Positions 9,476 through 17,346 of a stretch of DNA of 64,000 nt are shown here, piece after piece. Position numbers and translations under genes: made by a program. The stretch lies in the NCBI RefSeq assembly GCF_014678725.1, contig NZ_CP061497.1, positions 124,001 through 188,000 of the forward strand, written 5' to 3'. Numbering within the stretch: position 1 is the first letter of the stretch; each line of letters starts with the position of its first letter. The stretch is from Thermomonas sp. XSG. Its GTDB lineage: Bacteria; Pseudomonadota; Gammaproteobacteria; Xanthomonadales; Xanthomonadaceae. The notes below the pieces were generated by a model. The model saw only the letters and a list, made by a program, of their open reading frames with translations, did not search any database and was not told the DNA's origin.

Positions 9476-9901
9476 TCAGCGCGCGTAGACGTCGGTCGCC
9501 GGGAAGAAGTAGGCGATCTCGATCGCGGCATTCTCCAGCGAATCGGAGCCGTGCACGGCATTGGCGTCGATGCTGTCGGCGAAGTCGGCGCGGATGGTGC
9601 CGGCAGCCGCTTCCTTCGGGTTGGTGGCGCCCATCAGGTCGCGGTTCTTCAGCACCGCGGCCTCGCCTTCCAGCACCTGCACCATCACCGGGCCGGAGAT
9701 CATGAACTCGACCAGCGCGCCGAAGAACGGACGCTCGCGGTGGACAGCGTAGAAGCCTTCGGCCTCGGCCTTGGACAGCTGCTTCATCTTCGCGGCGACG
9801 ACCTTCAGGCCGGCCTTTTCGAAGCGGGAATAGATTTCGCCGATGACGTTCTTGGCGACGGCATCGGGCTTGATGATCGAAAGGGTGCGCTCCAGCGCCA
9901 T
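9476..9901 (-). CDS. ndk: Nucleoside diphosphate kinase
   Basis: 141 residues, the standard length. It equilibrates nucleoside di- and triphosphates through a phosphohistidine at His117 (NAVHGSDS motif); [12 protein letters not shown] at the N-terminus is the family signature. The ATG at 9901 has a GGAGAG ribosome-binding site a few bases upstream and is preferred to an in-frame ATG ten codons earlier. It opens the long minus-strand run, with rlmN 9 bases downstream. Confidence 0.97.
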   Translation of the reverse strand: MALERTLSIIKPDAVAKNVIGEIYSRFEKAGLKVVAAKMKQLSKAEAEGFYAVHRERPFFGALVEFMISGPVMVQVLEGEAAVLKNRDLMGATNPKEAAAGTIRADFADSIDANAVHGSDSLENAAIEIAYFFPATDVYAR

Positions 9902-9957
9902 GGGAAAGCTCTCCGGTTGGCGGGCGTCCATGCCGGAATCGCCCGAGGATAACAGAA

Positions 9958-9981
9958 AAACCCGCGTACTGGCGCGGGTTT
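9958..9981 (-). terminator. Terminator-like hairpin in the ndk/psrA divergent region
   Basis: Stem AAACCCGCG/CGCGGGTTT with a 6-base loop. Read on the minus strand it is followed by further Ts (TTTTT in total), like an intrinsic terminator. It lies 57 bases before the ndk start, and no gene on either strand ends nearby. It could end a short leader or small RNA initiated near 10020-10080, or act as an attenuator for ndk. Confidence 0.55.
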
Positions 9982-10067
9982 GGCCGATATGGCTGCGGAC
10001 GATTCTACCTGATCGGCGCGCGCTTTTCGCGCTTCCGACGCGTCAGGCAAAGGCGGCGCACACACGA

Positions 10068-10096
10068 TTGACGTACGCCAGCGTACGGCGTACGCT
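10068..10096 (+). promoter_or_regulatory. Predicted promoter of the psrA-like/fadN/fadA operon
   Basis: TTGACG (10068-10073), a 17-base spacer and TACGCT (10091-10096), giving a predicted start near 10103 and a 5' leader of about 23 bases. An inverted repeat GTACGCC-n7-GGCGTAC (10073-10093) fills the spacer, and the PsrA-like operator begins at the last -10 base. Confidence 0.5.
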
Positions 10097-10111
10097 CAAA
10101 CAAGCGTTTGA
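10096..10111 (+). promoter_or_regulatory. PsrA-like operator (inverted repeat TCAAAC-n4-GTTTGA)
   Basis: TCAAACAAGCGTTTGA has 6-bp arms and a 4-base centre. It matches the pseudomonad PsrA consensus (C/G)AAAC-N2-4-GTTT(G/C) as I recall it. It overlaps the predicted -10 and start site, 15 bases before the regulator ATG, so binding would block transcription of the regulator and fad genes. Acyl-CoA-responsive autorepression is inferred. Confidence 0.6.
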
Positions 10112-10125
10112 CTCGAGGGTATCGC

Positions 10126-10752
10126 ATGGGGCTCCAGCACTTCTCGACCAAGGACCGCATCCTCTACGCGGCGGAGGAACTGTTCGCCCAGCAGGGCTTC
10201 GCCTCGACCTCGCTGCGCCAGGTCACCAGCCGCGCGGACGTCAACATCGCCGCGGTCAACTACCATTTCGGCAGCAAGGACAACCTGGTCAACGAGGTGT
10301 TCCGGCGGCGCATGGACGTGATGAGTTCGCAGCGGCTCGACGCCCTGGCCAAGGCGGTGGCCGCTGCGCCCGGCCAGCTGGAACCGATCTTGGCCGCCTT
10401 CGTGGAACCCGCGTTGGCGATGGCCCAGGACCGCCACGGCGGCGGCGCCTTCATCCGGGTGATCGCCCGCGCTTATGCCGAGAGCAACGACAGCCTGCGC
10501 AAGTTCCTGTCCGACCAGTACGGCCATGTCCTGCGCGAGTTCGCCAAAGCCATCGCGCCCTGCGTGCCCGCGCTGGGCAAGGAAGACCTGTACTGGCGTC
10601 TGGACTTCCTGTCCGGCGCGCTGACTTACGCGATGGCCGATTTCGGCCTGATCAAGCGCCCGGCCGGCGTGACCGAATCCACCCACCGCCAGCGCGCCGC
10701 CAAGGCCCTGATCCGATTCGCATCGGCCGGTTTCCACGCCGACGCCACCTGA
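10126..10752 (+). CDS. TetR-family regulator, PsrA-like (fatty-acid degradation repressor)
   Basis: 208 residues. The N-terminal TetR helix-turn-helix (RILYAAEELFAQQGF, then a TSLRQVTSRADVN segment) ends in AAVNYHFGSKDNLV, very like Pseudomonas PsrA, with a C-terminal ligand domain of matching layout (YAESNDSLRKFLSDQYGHVL; LYWRLDFLSGALTY). PsrA represses beta-oxidation genes and is released by long-chain acyl-CoA. The gene lies 21 bases before a beta-oxidation pair and has a PsrA-type operator in its own promoter. The ATG at 10126 is chosen over an upstream TTG because the latter falls inside the operator. Family and role are probable; the ligand is inferred. Confidence 0.85.
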   Translation: MGLQHFSTKDRILYAAEELFAQQGFASTSLRQVTSRADVNIAAVNYHFGSKDNLVNEVFRRRMDVMSSQRLDALAKAVAAAPGQLEPILAAFVEPALAMAQDRHGGGAFIRVIARAYAESNDSLRKFLSDQYGHVLREFAKAIAPCVPALGKEDLYWRLDFLSGALTYAMADFGLIKRPAGVTESTHRQRAAKALIRFASAGFHADAT

Positions 10753-10773
10753 ATTTTCAAGGAGATAGGAAAC

Positions 10774-13146
10774 ATGTCTCATAAACTGCTTGTACGTCGT
10801 GCCGCGGTTCTGGGCGCTGGCGTGATGGGAGCACAGATCGCCGCCCATCTGACCAATGCCGGCGTCGATACGGTGCTGTTCGATCTCGCCGCCAAGGAGG
10901 GTCATCCCGATGGCGTGGTGCTGAAGGCGATTGCCAACGTCGGCAAGCTCAGCCCCGCCCCGCTGGCCAGCAAGACATTGGCCGAGGCGATCACGCCCGC
11001 CAACTACGACAGCGGCCTGGACCAGCTCAGGGACTGCGACCTGATCATCGAGGCGATCGCCGAGCGGATGGACTGGAAGCAGGACCTGTACCGGAAGATC
11101 GCGCCGTTCGTGCCGGCGCACGCCGTGCTGGCCTCCAACACCTCCGGCCTGGGCATCAATGCGCTGGCCTCGGTGCTGCCGGAGGAAATGCGCCACCGCT
11201 TCTGCGGCGTGCACTTCTTCAACCCCCCGCGCTATATGCATCTGGCCGAGCTGATCCCGGCCAACACCACTGACGCAGCCGTGCTGGAAGGCCTGGAAAC
11301 CTTCCTGGTCACCCAGCTCGGCAAGGGCGTGGTGTATGCAAAGGACACCCCGAACTTCATTGGCAACCGCATCGGCGTGTTCTCGATCCTGTCGGTGATC
11401 CACCACACCGCCGCGTTCAAGCTCGGTTTCGACGAAGTGGACGCGCTGACCGGGCCCCTGCTGGGCCGGCCGAAGTCGGCCACCTACCGCACTTCCGACG
11501 TGGTCGGTCTGGACACGATGGCCCACGTCATCAAGACCATGGCCGACACCCTGCCCGATGACCCGTGGCACGGCTTCTTCCAGTCGCCGGCGTGGCTGTC
11601 CGCGCTGATCGGCAAGGGCGCGCTGGGCCAGAAGACCGGCGCCGGCATCTTCCGCAAGGTCGGCAAGGACATCGTCGTCCTCGACCCGGAGAAGCAGGAC
11701 TACCGCGCCGCCGACCGCGCCGCTGCGCCGGAGGTGGTGGAAATCCTCAAGCTGAAGAACCCGGTGGAGAAGTTCGCCCGGCTGCGCGCCAGCGAGCATC
11801 CGCAGGCGCAGTTCCTCTGGGCCTGCTTCCGCGACCTGTTCCATTACAGCGCCTACCACCTGGCCGATATCGCCAATACCGCGCGCGACGTCGACCTGGC
11901 CATCCGCTGGGGTTACGGCTGGGCGCAGGGGCCGTTCGAAACCTGGCAGTCGGCCGACTGGCAGCAGGTGGCGGCATGGATCGTTGATGACATCGCGGCC
12001 GGCAAGAGCATGAGCACTGCCGCGCTGCCGGCGTGGGTGCTCGATGGCCGCAGCGGCGTGCACGCGGCGGAAGGCAGCTACAGCCCGTCGCAGGGCGCAA
12101 TGCAGCCGCGCTCCACCCTGCCCGTCTACCAGCGCCAGCGATTCCCCGATCCGCTGCTGGGCGAGAAGTTCGCGCCCGGCACCACCGTGTTCGAGAACGA
12201 CGGCCTGCGGATGTGGCACGACGGCGACGACGTGGCCGTGGTCAGCTTCAAGACCAAGATGCACACCGTCTCCGACGCGGTGCTGGATGGCCTGCAGGAA
12301 GCGGTGTCGCGCGCCGAGCGCGATTTCGCCGGCATGGTGATCTGGCAGCCGAAGGAACCGTTCTCCGCAGGCGCCGACCTCGCCGGCGCGCTGGGCGCCC
12401 TGCAGGCCGGCAAGCTGGCCGAGTTCGAAGCGATGGTGGCCAACTTCCAGGCCACCAGCCAGCGCATCAAGTATTCGCTGGTGCCGGTGGTGGCCGCGGT
12501 GCGCGGGCTTGCGCTGGGCGGCGGCTGCGAGTTCCAGATGCACAGCGCCAGGACCGTGGCGCACCTGGAGAGCTACATCGGCCTGGTCGAAGCCGGCGTC
12601 GGCCTGCTGCCGGCGGGCGGCGGGCTGAAGGAGTTCGCGGTGCGCGCCTCGGATGCCGCCGGCCCCGGCGGCGACGTGTTCGCCGAGCTGAAGAAGATCT
12701 TCGAGACCGTGGCGATGGCCAAGGTGTCGAACTCCGCCGTCAACGCCAAGGAACTGGGCCTGCTGCGCGCGGGGGACAAGGTCGCCTTCAACGCCTTCGA
12801 ACTGCTGCACATCGCCAGGGCCGAGGCGCGCGGGCTGGCCGAAGGCGGCTACCGCCCGCCGCTGCCGGCGCGGCGCATCCAGGTGGCCGGCGACGTCGGC
12901 ATCGCCACCTTCAAGATGCTGCTGGTCAACATGCTGGAGGGCCGCTTCGTCAGCCCCTACGACTACGAGATCGCCGAACGCATCGCCACCGTGCTGTGCG
13001 GCGGCAAGGTCGATCGCGGCGCGCTGGTGGACGAGGAATGGCTGCTCAAGCTCGAGCGCCAGCACTTCGTCGAGCTGGCCCAGCAGGAGAAGACCCAGGC
13101 CCGCATCGGCCACATGCTGAAGACCGGCAAGCCGCTGCGGAACTGA
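10774..13146 (+). CDS. FadN-type 3-hydroxyacyl-CoA dehydrogenase/enoyl-CoA hydratase
   Basis: 790 residues. The order is dehydrogenase first, hydratase last, as in Bacillus FadN and opposite to E. coli FadB/FadJ. Residues 8-36 hold the NAD fold (VLGAGVMGAQIAAHL), followed by the HAD catalytic region (ASNTSGLGI, then HFFNPPRYMHLAELIP) and C-terminal HAD domains to about 400. The crotonase domain spans about 480-760, with oxyanion-hole segments FSAGADL and GLALGGGCEF and a catalytic-Glu region EAGVGLLPAGGG. It carries out two steps of fatty-acid beta-oxidation; the thiolase gene follows. AAGGAG at 10759-10764 sets the start. Firm as an enzyme type. Confidence 0.93.
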   Translation: MSHKLLVRRAAVLGAGVMGAQIAAHLTNAGVDTVLFDLAAKEGHPDGVVLKAIANVGKLSPAPLASKTLAEAITPANYDSGLDQLRDCDLIIEAIAERMDWKQDLYRKIAPFVPAHAVLASNTSGLGINALASVLPEEMRHRFCGVHFFNPPRYMHLAELIPANTTDAAVLEGLETFLVTQLGKGVVYAKDTPNFIGNRIGVFSILSVIHHTAAFKLGFDEVDALTGPLLGRPKSATYRTSDVVGLDTMAHVIKTMADTLPDDPWHGFFQSPAWLSALIGKGALGQKTGAGIFRKVGKDIVVLDPEKQDYRAADRAAAPEVVEILKLKNPVEKFARLRASEHPQAQFLWACFRDLFHYSAYHLADIANTARDVDLAIRWGYGWAQGPFETWQSADWQQVAAWIVDDIAAGKSMSTAALPAWVLDGRSGVHAAEGSYSPSQGAMQPRSTLPVYQRQRFPDPLLGEKFAPGTTVFENDGLRMWHDGDDVAVVSFKTKMHTVSDAVLDGLQEAVSRAERDFAGMVIWQPKEPFSAGADLAGALGALQAGKLAEFEAMVANFQATSQRIKYSLVPVVAAVRGLALGGGCEFQMHSARTVAHLESYIGLVEAGVGLLPAGGGLKEFAVRASDAAGPGGDVFAELKKIFETVAMAKVSNSAVNAKELGLLRAGDKVAFNAFELLHIARAEARGLAEGGYRPPLPARRIQVAGDVGIATFKMLLVNMLEGRFVSPYDYEIAERIATVLCGGKVDRGALVDEEWLLKLERQHFVELAQQEKTQARIGHMLKTGKPLRN

Positions 13147-13167
13147 GCCCCTAGCCCGCCTTCGGCA

Positions 13168-13195
13168 CCTTCTCCCCGCGAAGCCGGGAGGAAGG
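13168..13195 (+). repeat. Imperfect hairpin between fadN-type gene and fadA
   Basis: The arms CCTTCTCCCC and GGGAGGAAGG form a stem of about ten pairs with one mismatch and a G-T pair, around an 8-base loop. It sits in a 75-base intercistronic gap and resembles the C/T-rich hairpin repeats common between xanthomonad genes. It may affect mRNA stability; only this copy was noticed. Confidence 0.4.
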
Positions 13196-13221
13196 AAAAC
13201 CAAATTTCCGGAGTCATTCGA

Positions 13222-14430
13222 ATGAGCAAGCAGATCCAGGACGCCTACATCGTCGCCGCCACCCGCACCCCGGTCGGCAAGGCGCCCAAGGGCATGTTCC
13301 GCAACACCCGACCCGACGACATGCTGGCGCACGTGCTGCGCAGCGTGGTGGCGCAGGCGCCGGGCATCGACGTCAACCGCATCGACGACGCCATCATCGG
13401 CTGCGCCATGCCCGAGGGCGAGCAAGGCATGAACGTGGCGCGCATCGGCGTGCTGCTGGCCGGCCTGCCCAATACCATCGCCGCGCAGACCATCAACCGT
13501 TTCTGTTCCTCCGGCTTGCAGGCGGTGGCGCTGGCGGCCGACCAGATCCGGCTGGGCCATGCCGACCTGATGCTGGCCGGCGGCACCGAGTCGATGAGCA
13601 TGGTGCCGATGATGGGCCACAAGGTGGCGATGGCGCCGTCGGTGTTCGACAACGACCACGTCAACATCGCCTACGGCATGGGCATCACCGCCGAGAAGGT
13701 GGCCGAGGAGTGGAAGATCTCGCGCGAGGCGCAGGACGCCTTCGCGCTGGCCTCGCACCAGAAGGCGCTGGCGGCGCAGGCGGCCGGCGAGTTCAGGGAC
13801 GAGATCAGCCCGTACGAGATCGTCAGCCACCAGCCGGACCTGGCCGATGGCAGCCGCATTCTGACCCGCAACAAGCTGGCCGAGCACGATGAGGGCCCGC
13901 GCCCGGACACGTCGCTGGAAGGGCTGGCCAAGCTGCGCCCGGTGTTCCGCAACGGCCAGTTCGGTGGCAGCGTGACCGCCGGCAACTCCTCGCAGATGAG
14001 CGACGGCGCCGGCGCCGTGCTGCTGGCGTCGGCACAGGCGATCAAGGACTACGGCCTGACCCCGCTGGCGCGCTTCGTCAGCTTCAGCGTGGCCGGTGTG
14101 CGCCCGGAAGTGATGGGCATCGGCCCGATCGCGGCGATCCCGAAGGCGCTCAAGCAGGCCGGGCTGAACCAGGACCAGCTGGACTGGATCGAGCTCAACG
14201 AAGCCTTTGCCGCGCAGTCGCTGGCGGTGATCAACGACTGCGGGCTGGACCCGGCCAAGGTCAACCCGCTGGGTGGCGCGATCGCTCTGGGACACCCGCT
14301 GGGCGCGACCGGCGCGGTGCGCACCGCCACGATTGTCCATGGCCTGCGTCGCCGCCAGCAGAAGTACGGGATGGTGACGATGTGCATCGGCACCGGCATG
14401 GGCGCAGCGGGGATTTTCGAAGCGCTCTGA
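13222..14430 (+). CDS. fadA: FadA-type acetyl-CoA C-acyltransferase (3-ketoacyl-CoA thiolase)
   Basis: 402 residues. It catalyses the last, thiolytic step of beta-oxidation. The acyl-carrying Cys95 lies in NRFCSSGLQA; NEAFAAQ, GGAIALGHPLGATGA and CIGTGMG supply the His and second Cys of the active site. The start has a GGAG site within TTTCCGGAGTC upstream. It is separated from the fadN-type gene by 75 bases and is probably the third gene of the psrA-like operon. A hairpin follows the stop. Confidence 0.96.
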   Translation: MSKQIQDAYIVAATRTPVGKAPKGMFRNTRPDDMLAHVLRSVVAQAPGIDVNRIDDAIIGCAMPEGEQGMNVARIGVLLAGLPNTIAAQTINRFCSSGLQAVALAADQIRLGHADLMLAGGTESMSMVPMMGHKVAMAPSVFDNDHVNIAYGMGITAEKVAEEWKISREAQDAFALASHQKALAAQAAGEFRDEISPYEIVSHQPDLADGSRILTRNKLAEHDEGPRPDTSLEGLAKLRPVFRNGQFGGSVTAGNSSQMSDGAGAVLLASAQAIKDYGLTPLARFVSFSVAGVRPEVMGIGPIAAIPKALKQAGLNQDQLDWIELNEAFAAQSLAVINDCGLDPAKVNPLGGAIALGHPLGATGAVRTATIVHGLRRRQQKYGMVTMCIGTGMGAAGIFEAL

Positions 14431-14446
14431 CCGCTGTCTGGAAACG

Positions 14447-14474
14447 GAGAGCGGCGCCGCAAGGCGCCGTTCTC
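14447..14474. terminator. Hairpin between convergent fadA and galU
   Basis: A 12-bp stem (14447-14458 with 14463-14474; one G-T pair) with a GCAA loop lies between the fadA stop (14430) and the galU stop (14504). There is no clear T tract on either side, so it is a modest, possibly bidirectional terminator. Confidence 0.5.
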
Positions 14475-14503
14475 ACATTGGGCTCCGGCGCACCCGCCGG
14501 TAA

Positions 14504-15415
14504 TCAGGTCTCGAACACGCCCATCTCGCCCAAGGCGTTCTGCATGAGGTCGCGCGCCGCATCGCTGAGCTTCTCGTTGTCCAGCGCATAGCGGATGGTC
14601 GCCTCGATCAGTCCGATATGGGTGCCGCAGTCGAAGCGGGTGCCGCGGAAGCGGAAGGCATCAACACGCTCCACCTCCAGCAGCGCGGCGATCGCATCAG
14701 TCAGCTGGATTTCGCCGCCGGTACCCTTCTGGGTGGTTTCCAGCAGGTCAAAGATGGCCGGGGTGAGGATGTAGCGCCCGACCACGGCCAGGTTGCTGGG
14801 CGCATGTGCCGGATCGGGCTTCTCCACGATCTGGCGGATGCGGCCGCTCTGGCCATCGAAGGCGTCGGTGGCCACGATGCCGTAGCTGCCGGTCTGCTCG
14901 CGGGGAACATCCTGCACCGCCACCGCACTGCCGCCGCTGGCTTGGGCGTGGTCGGCCATCTGCTTGAGCGCACCATCGCCCTTGCTCCAGATCAGGTCAT
15001 CCGGCAGCAATACGGCAAACGGCTCGTTACCGACCACCGGGCGGGCGCACAGCACCGCATGTCCCAGCCCCAGCGCTTCGGCCTGGGTGACGAACACTGC
15101 GCGCACGCCTTCCGGAAGGACGTTGCGGATCAGCGCCAGCTGGTCCTGCTTGCCGGCCTTTTCCAGCTTCTGTTCAAGCTCGTAGGCCTTGTCGAAGTAG
15201 TCGGCTACCGCATGCTTGTAGCGGTTGGTGACGAAAACGAGGGTGTCGCAACCGGCGGCAATGGCCTCGTCGACCGCGTACTGGATCAGCGGCCGGTCGA
15301 CGATCGGCAGCATCTCCTTGGGAACGGTCTTGGTGGCGGGAAGGAAGCGGGTGCCCAGGCCTGCGACCGGGAACACCGCCTTGCGGATGCGCCGCACTGC
15401 ATTCGGATTTGGCAT
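14504..15415 (-). CDS. galU: GalU, UTP-glucose-1-phosphate uridylyltransferase
   Basis: 303 residues. It makes UDP-glucose for LPS, exopolysaccharide and glycan synthesis. The N-terminal nucleotidyltransferase signature AVFPVAGLGTRFLPATKTVPKE is present, with KEML, VGRYILTP and GGEIQLTDAIAAL further on, all typical of bacterial GalU. It follows the dehydratase gene by 23 bases and ends a polysaccharide-related run, so it is probably co-transcribed. Confidence 0.95.
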   Translation of the reverse strand: MPNPNAVRRIRKAVFPVAGLGTRFLPATKTVPKEMLPIVDRPLIQYAVDEAIAAGCDTLVFVTNRYKHAVADYFDKAYELEQKLEKAGKQDQLALIRNVLPEGVRAVFVTQAEALGLGHAVLCARPVVGNEPFAVLLPDDLIWSKGDGALKQMADHAQASGGSAVAVQDVPREQTGSYGIVATDAFDGQSGRIRQIVEKPDPAHAPSNLAVVGRYILTPAIFDLLETTQKGTGGEIQLTDAIAALLEVERVDAFRFRGTRFDCGTHIGLIEATIRYALDNEKLSDAARDLMQNALGEMGVFET

Positions 15416-15438
15416 CCGCCGATTCTACCGCGCGCGTG

Positions 15439-17346
15439 TTACCGGGCCTTCGCGCGCCGGCCCGGAAACACCACAACGGTCGCCGGCCGGTTACCGGTCT
15501 CATCCTCGACTGGAGTGAATTCGGGCACCGCCTCGCGCAGGGCGTGGGCCAGTGCCTCGAGGTCGTAGGCGCGGACGCCGGCCCACAACCGCTCCAGCGC
15601 CTGGGTGACCCGTTCCGGCATCACCGCACGCGGCTCGGCCTGCAGGATTTCGGGATAGATAGTGCTGCTGTAGCGCTCGTCGGCGTGGAACAGCGTCTCG
15701 TGGAGTCGCTCACCGGGGCGCAGGCCGATGTATTCGATGGCCACGTCCTTGCCCGGCTGCTTGCCGGCCAGCCGGATCATCTGCTCGGCCAGTACCCGGA
15801 TGGGCACCGGTTCACCCATGTCCAGGGTGTAGACCGCCTGCTGCGCGCCGATCGACGCCGCCTGCAGGATCAGCAGACAGGCTTCGGGAATGGTCATGAA
15901 GTAGCGCGTCACGTCCGGGTCGGTGACCGTTACCGGACCACCGCGGCGGATCTGTTCGCGGAACAGCGGGACCACGCTGCCAGCGGAATCCAGCACGTTG
16001 CCGAAGCGTACCGTCACCATGCGGGTGGAGCGTGCATCCACCAGCGCCTGGCAGGCCATCTCGGCCAGGCGCTTGCTGGCACCCAGCACGTTCACCGGGT
16101 CCACCGCCTTGTCCGTCGACACCAGCACGAAGGTGCCGACGTTCGCTTCGCGGCTTGCCTTCGCCACCACATGGGTGGCCAGCGCATTGTTGCGCACCGC
16201 TTCGCGCAACTGCCCCTGCAACAGCGGCACCTGCTTGTAGGCAGCGGCATGGAATACCGACTCCGGCTCCACCAGCTTCAATGCGTGCGCGATGACCGCC
16301 TGGTCGCCACAGTCGCCGAGCACCGGCACGCAATCAATGCCGGGGAAGTCACGGCGAAGCTCCGCAGTGGTGGTCAACAGGGCCAGTTCGTCGATCTCGA
16401 CCAGAGCGATGCGCTTGGCGCCGTGGCGGGCGCACTGGCGGCACAGCTCGGAACCGATCGATCCGCCCGCACCTGTCACGAGTACCGAACGTCCACCCAG
16501 CCAGCCGCGGATCGCCTTCCAGTCCGGACTGCGCGGCTGCCGGCCGAGCAGGTCCTCGATCGCAACTTCCTTCAGTTGCCCGGGCAACGAGCGGCCCTCC
16601 AGGACGTCAGTGAGCCGCGGCACCGTGCGGAACGGCAGATGGCTTTCCTCGCACAGCTCGATCACCCGCCGCATGACCGTGGCGTCGACCGAGGGCATCG
16701 CGATCACCAGCAGCTGGGCGCCCGTCTCCTTGGCGATACGCGCAACCTCCGCGATCCTGCCCAGCACCGGCAGACCCTGCAGCCGGGTGCCGCGCAGCGA
16801 CGCCGCGTCGTCCAGAAAGCCGATGGGGTCGTAGCGCCCGAGCCGTCGGAGATCGCGCACAAGCGCCTCGCCGGCCTGGCCGGCACCGAGGATCAGCACC
16901 CGCTCGGCGCCCTCGACGGCCTGCTGCAGACTGTGGTCTTTCCAGGCCCGGAAAATCAGGCGTGGCGCGCCCAGCAGGACTGTGAGCACGAACGGATACA
17001 GCAGCAGCGCCGCGCGCGACACCAGGTCGAGGCGGCTGTAGAAGAACAGCCCCGCCACTACCGCCAGCAATCCCACCACGCTGGCCTTGAAGATATTGAG
17101 CAGGTCAGGAACGCTGGCGAAGCGCCACAGACCCCTGTACAGCCCGACCCGCCAGGACACCAGGCCCTGGGCGACCAGCACGATGGCAACGGTGCTGGAA
17201 AACGGCGCCAGATCGAGCGGGGTCGGCTGCAGCGCGTAGCGCAGGTAGTGCAGTCCCTGCCAACAGACCCACACCATCGCAAGATCGTGCACCACTACTG
17301 CCATGCGCGGCAGCCGGTGCCTGAGCCGATCCTTCCATGCGCCCAT
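15439..17346 (-). CDS. WbpM/FlaA1-type membrane nucleotide-sugar 4,6-dehydratase
   Basis: 635 residues. About four N-terminal membrane helices (residues 15-130) are followed by a CoA-binding-like domain (LILGAGQAGEAL, 151-162) and a C-terminal short-chain dehydrogenase domain with NAD loop VTGAGGSIGSEL (290-301). These inner-membrane enzymes convert UDP-GlcNAc to a 4-keto-6-deoxy sugar for O-antigen synthesis. The catalytic segment STDKAVDPVNVLGASK (410-425) has Leu421 where classical dehydratases have Tyr and WbpM has Met; Lys425 is kept. The ATG overlaps the upstream transferase stop (TGATG). Confidence 0.9.
   Translation of the reverse strand: MGAWKDRLRHRLPRMAVVVHDLAMVWVCWQGLHYLRYALQPTPLDLAPFSSTVAIVLVAQGLVSWRVGLYRGLWRFASVPDLLNIFKASVVGLLAVVAGLFFYSRLDLVSRAALLLYPFVLTVLLGAPRLIFRAWKDHSLQQAVEGAERVLILGAGQAGEALVRDLRRLGRYDPIGFLDDAASLRGTRLQGLPVLGRIAEVARIAKETGAQLLVIAMPSVDATVMRRVIELCEESHLPFRTVPRLTDVLEGRSLPGQLKEVAIEDLLGRQPRSPDWKAIRGWLGGRSVLVTGAGGSIGSELCRQCARHGAKRIALVEIDELALLTTTAELRRDFPGIDCVPVLGDCGDQAVIAHALKLVEPESVFHAAAYKQVPLLQGQLREAVRNNALATHVVAKASREANVGTFVLVSTDKAVDPVNVLGASKRLAEMACQALVDARSTRMVTVRFGNVLDSAGSVVPLFREQIRRGGPVTVTDPDVTRYFMTIPEACLLILQAASIGAQQAVYTLDMGEPVPIRVLAEQMIRLAGKQPGKDVAIEYIGLRPGERLHETLFHADERYSSTIYPEILQAEPRAVMPERVTQALERLWAGVRAYDLEALAHALREAVPEFTPVEDETGNRPATVVVFPGRRAKAR

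Noticed and set aside
10096-14340. Very long open frame (over 1400 codons) on the minus strand
   Set aside because: It lies exactly antisense to the well-supported fadN-type and fadA genes, has low-complexity His/Gln/Arg-rich sequence and no domain pattern; it arises from GC-rich codon bias.
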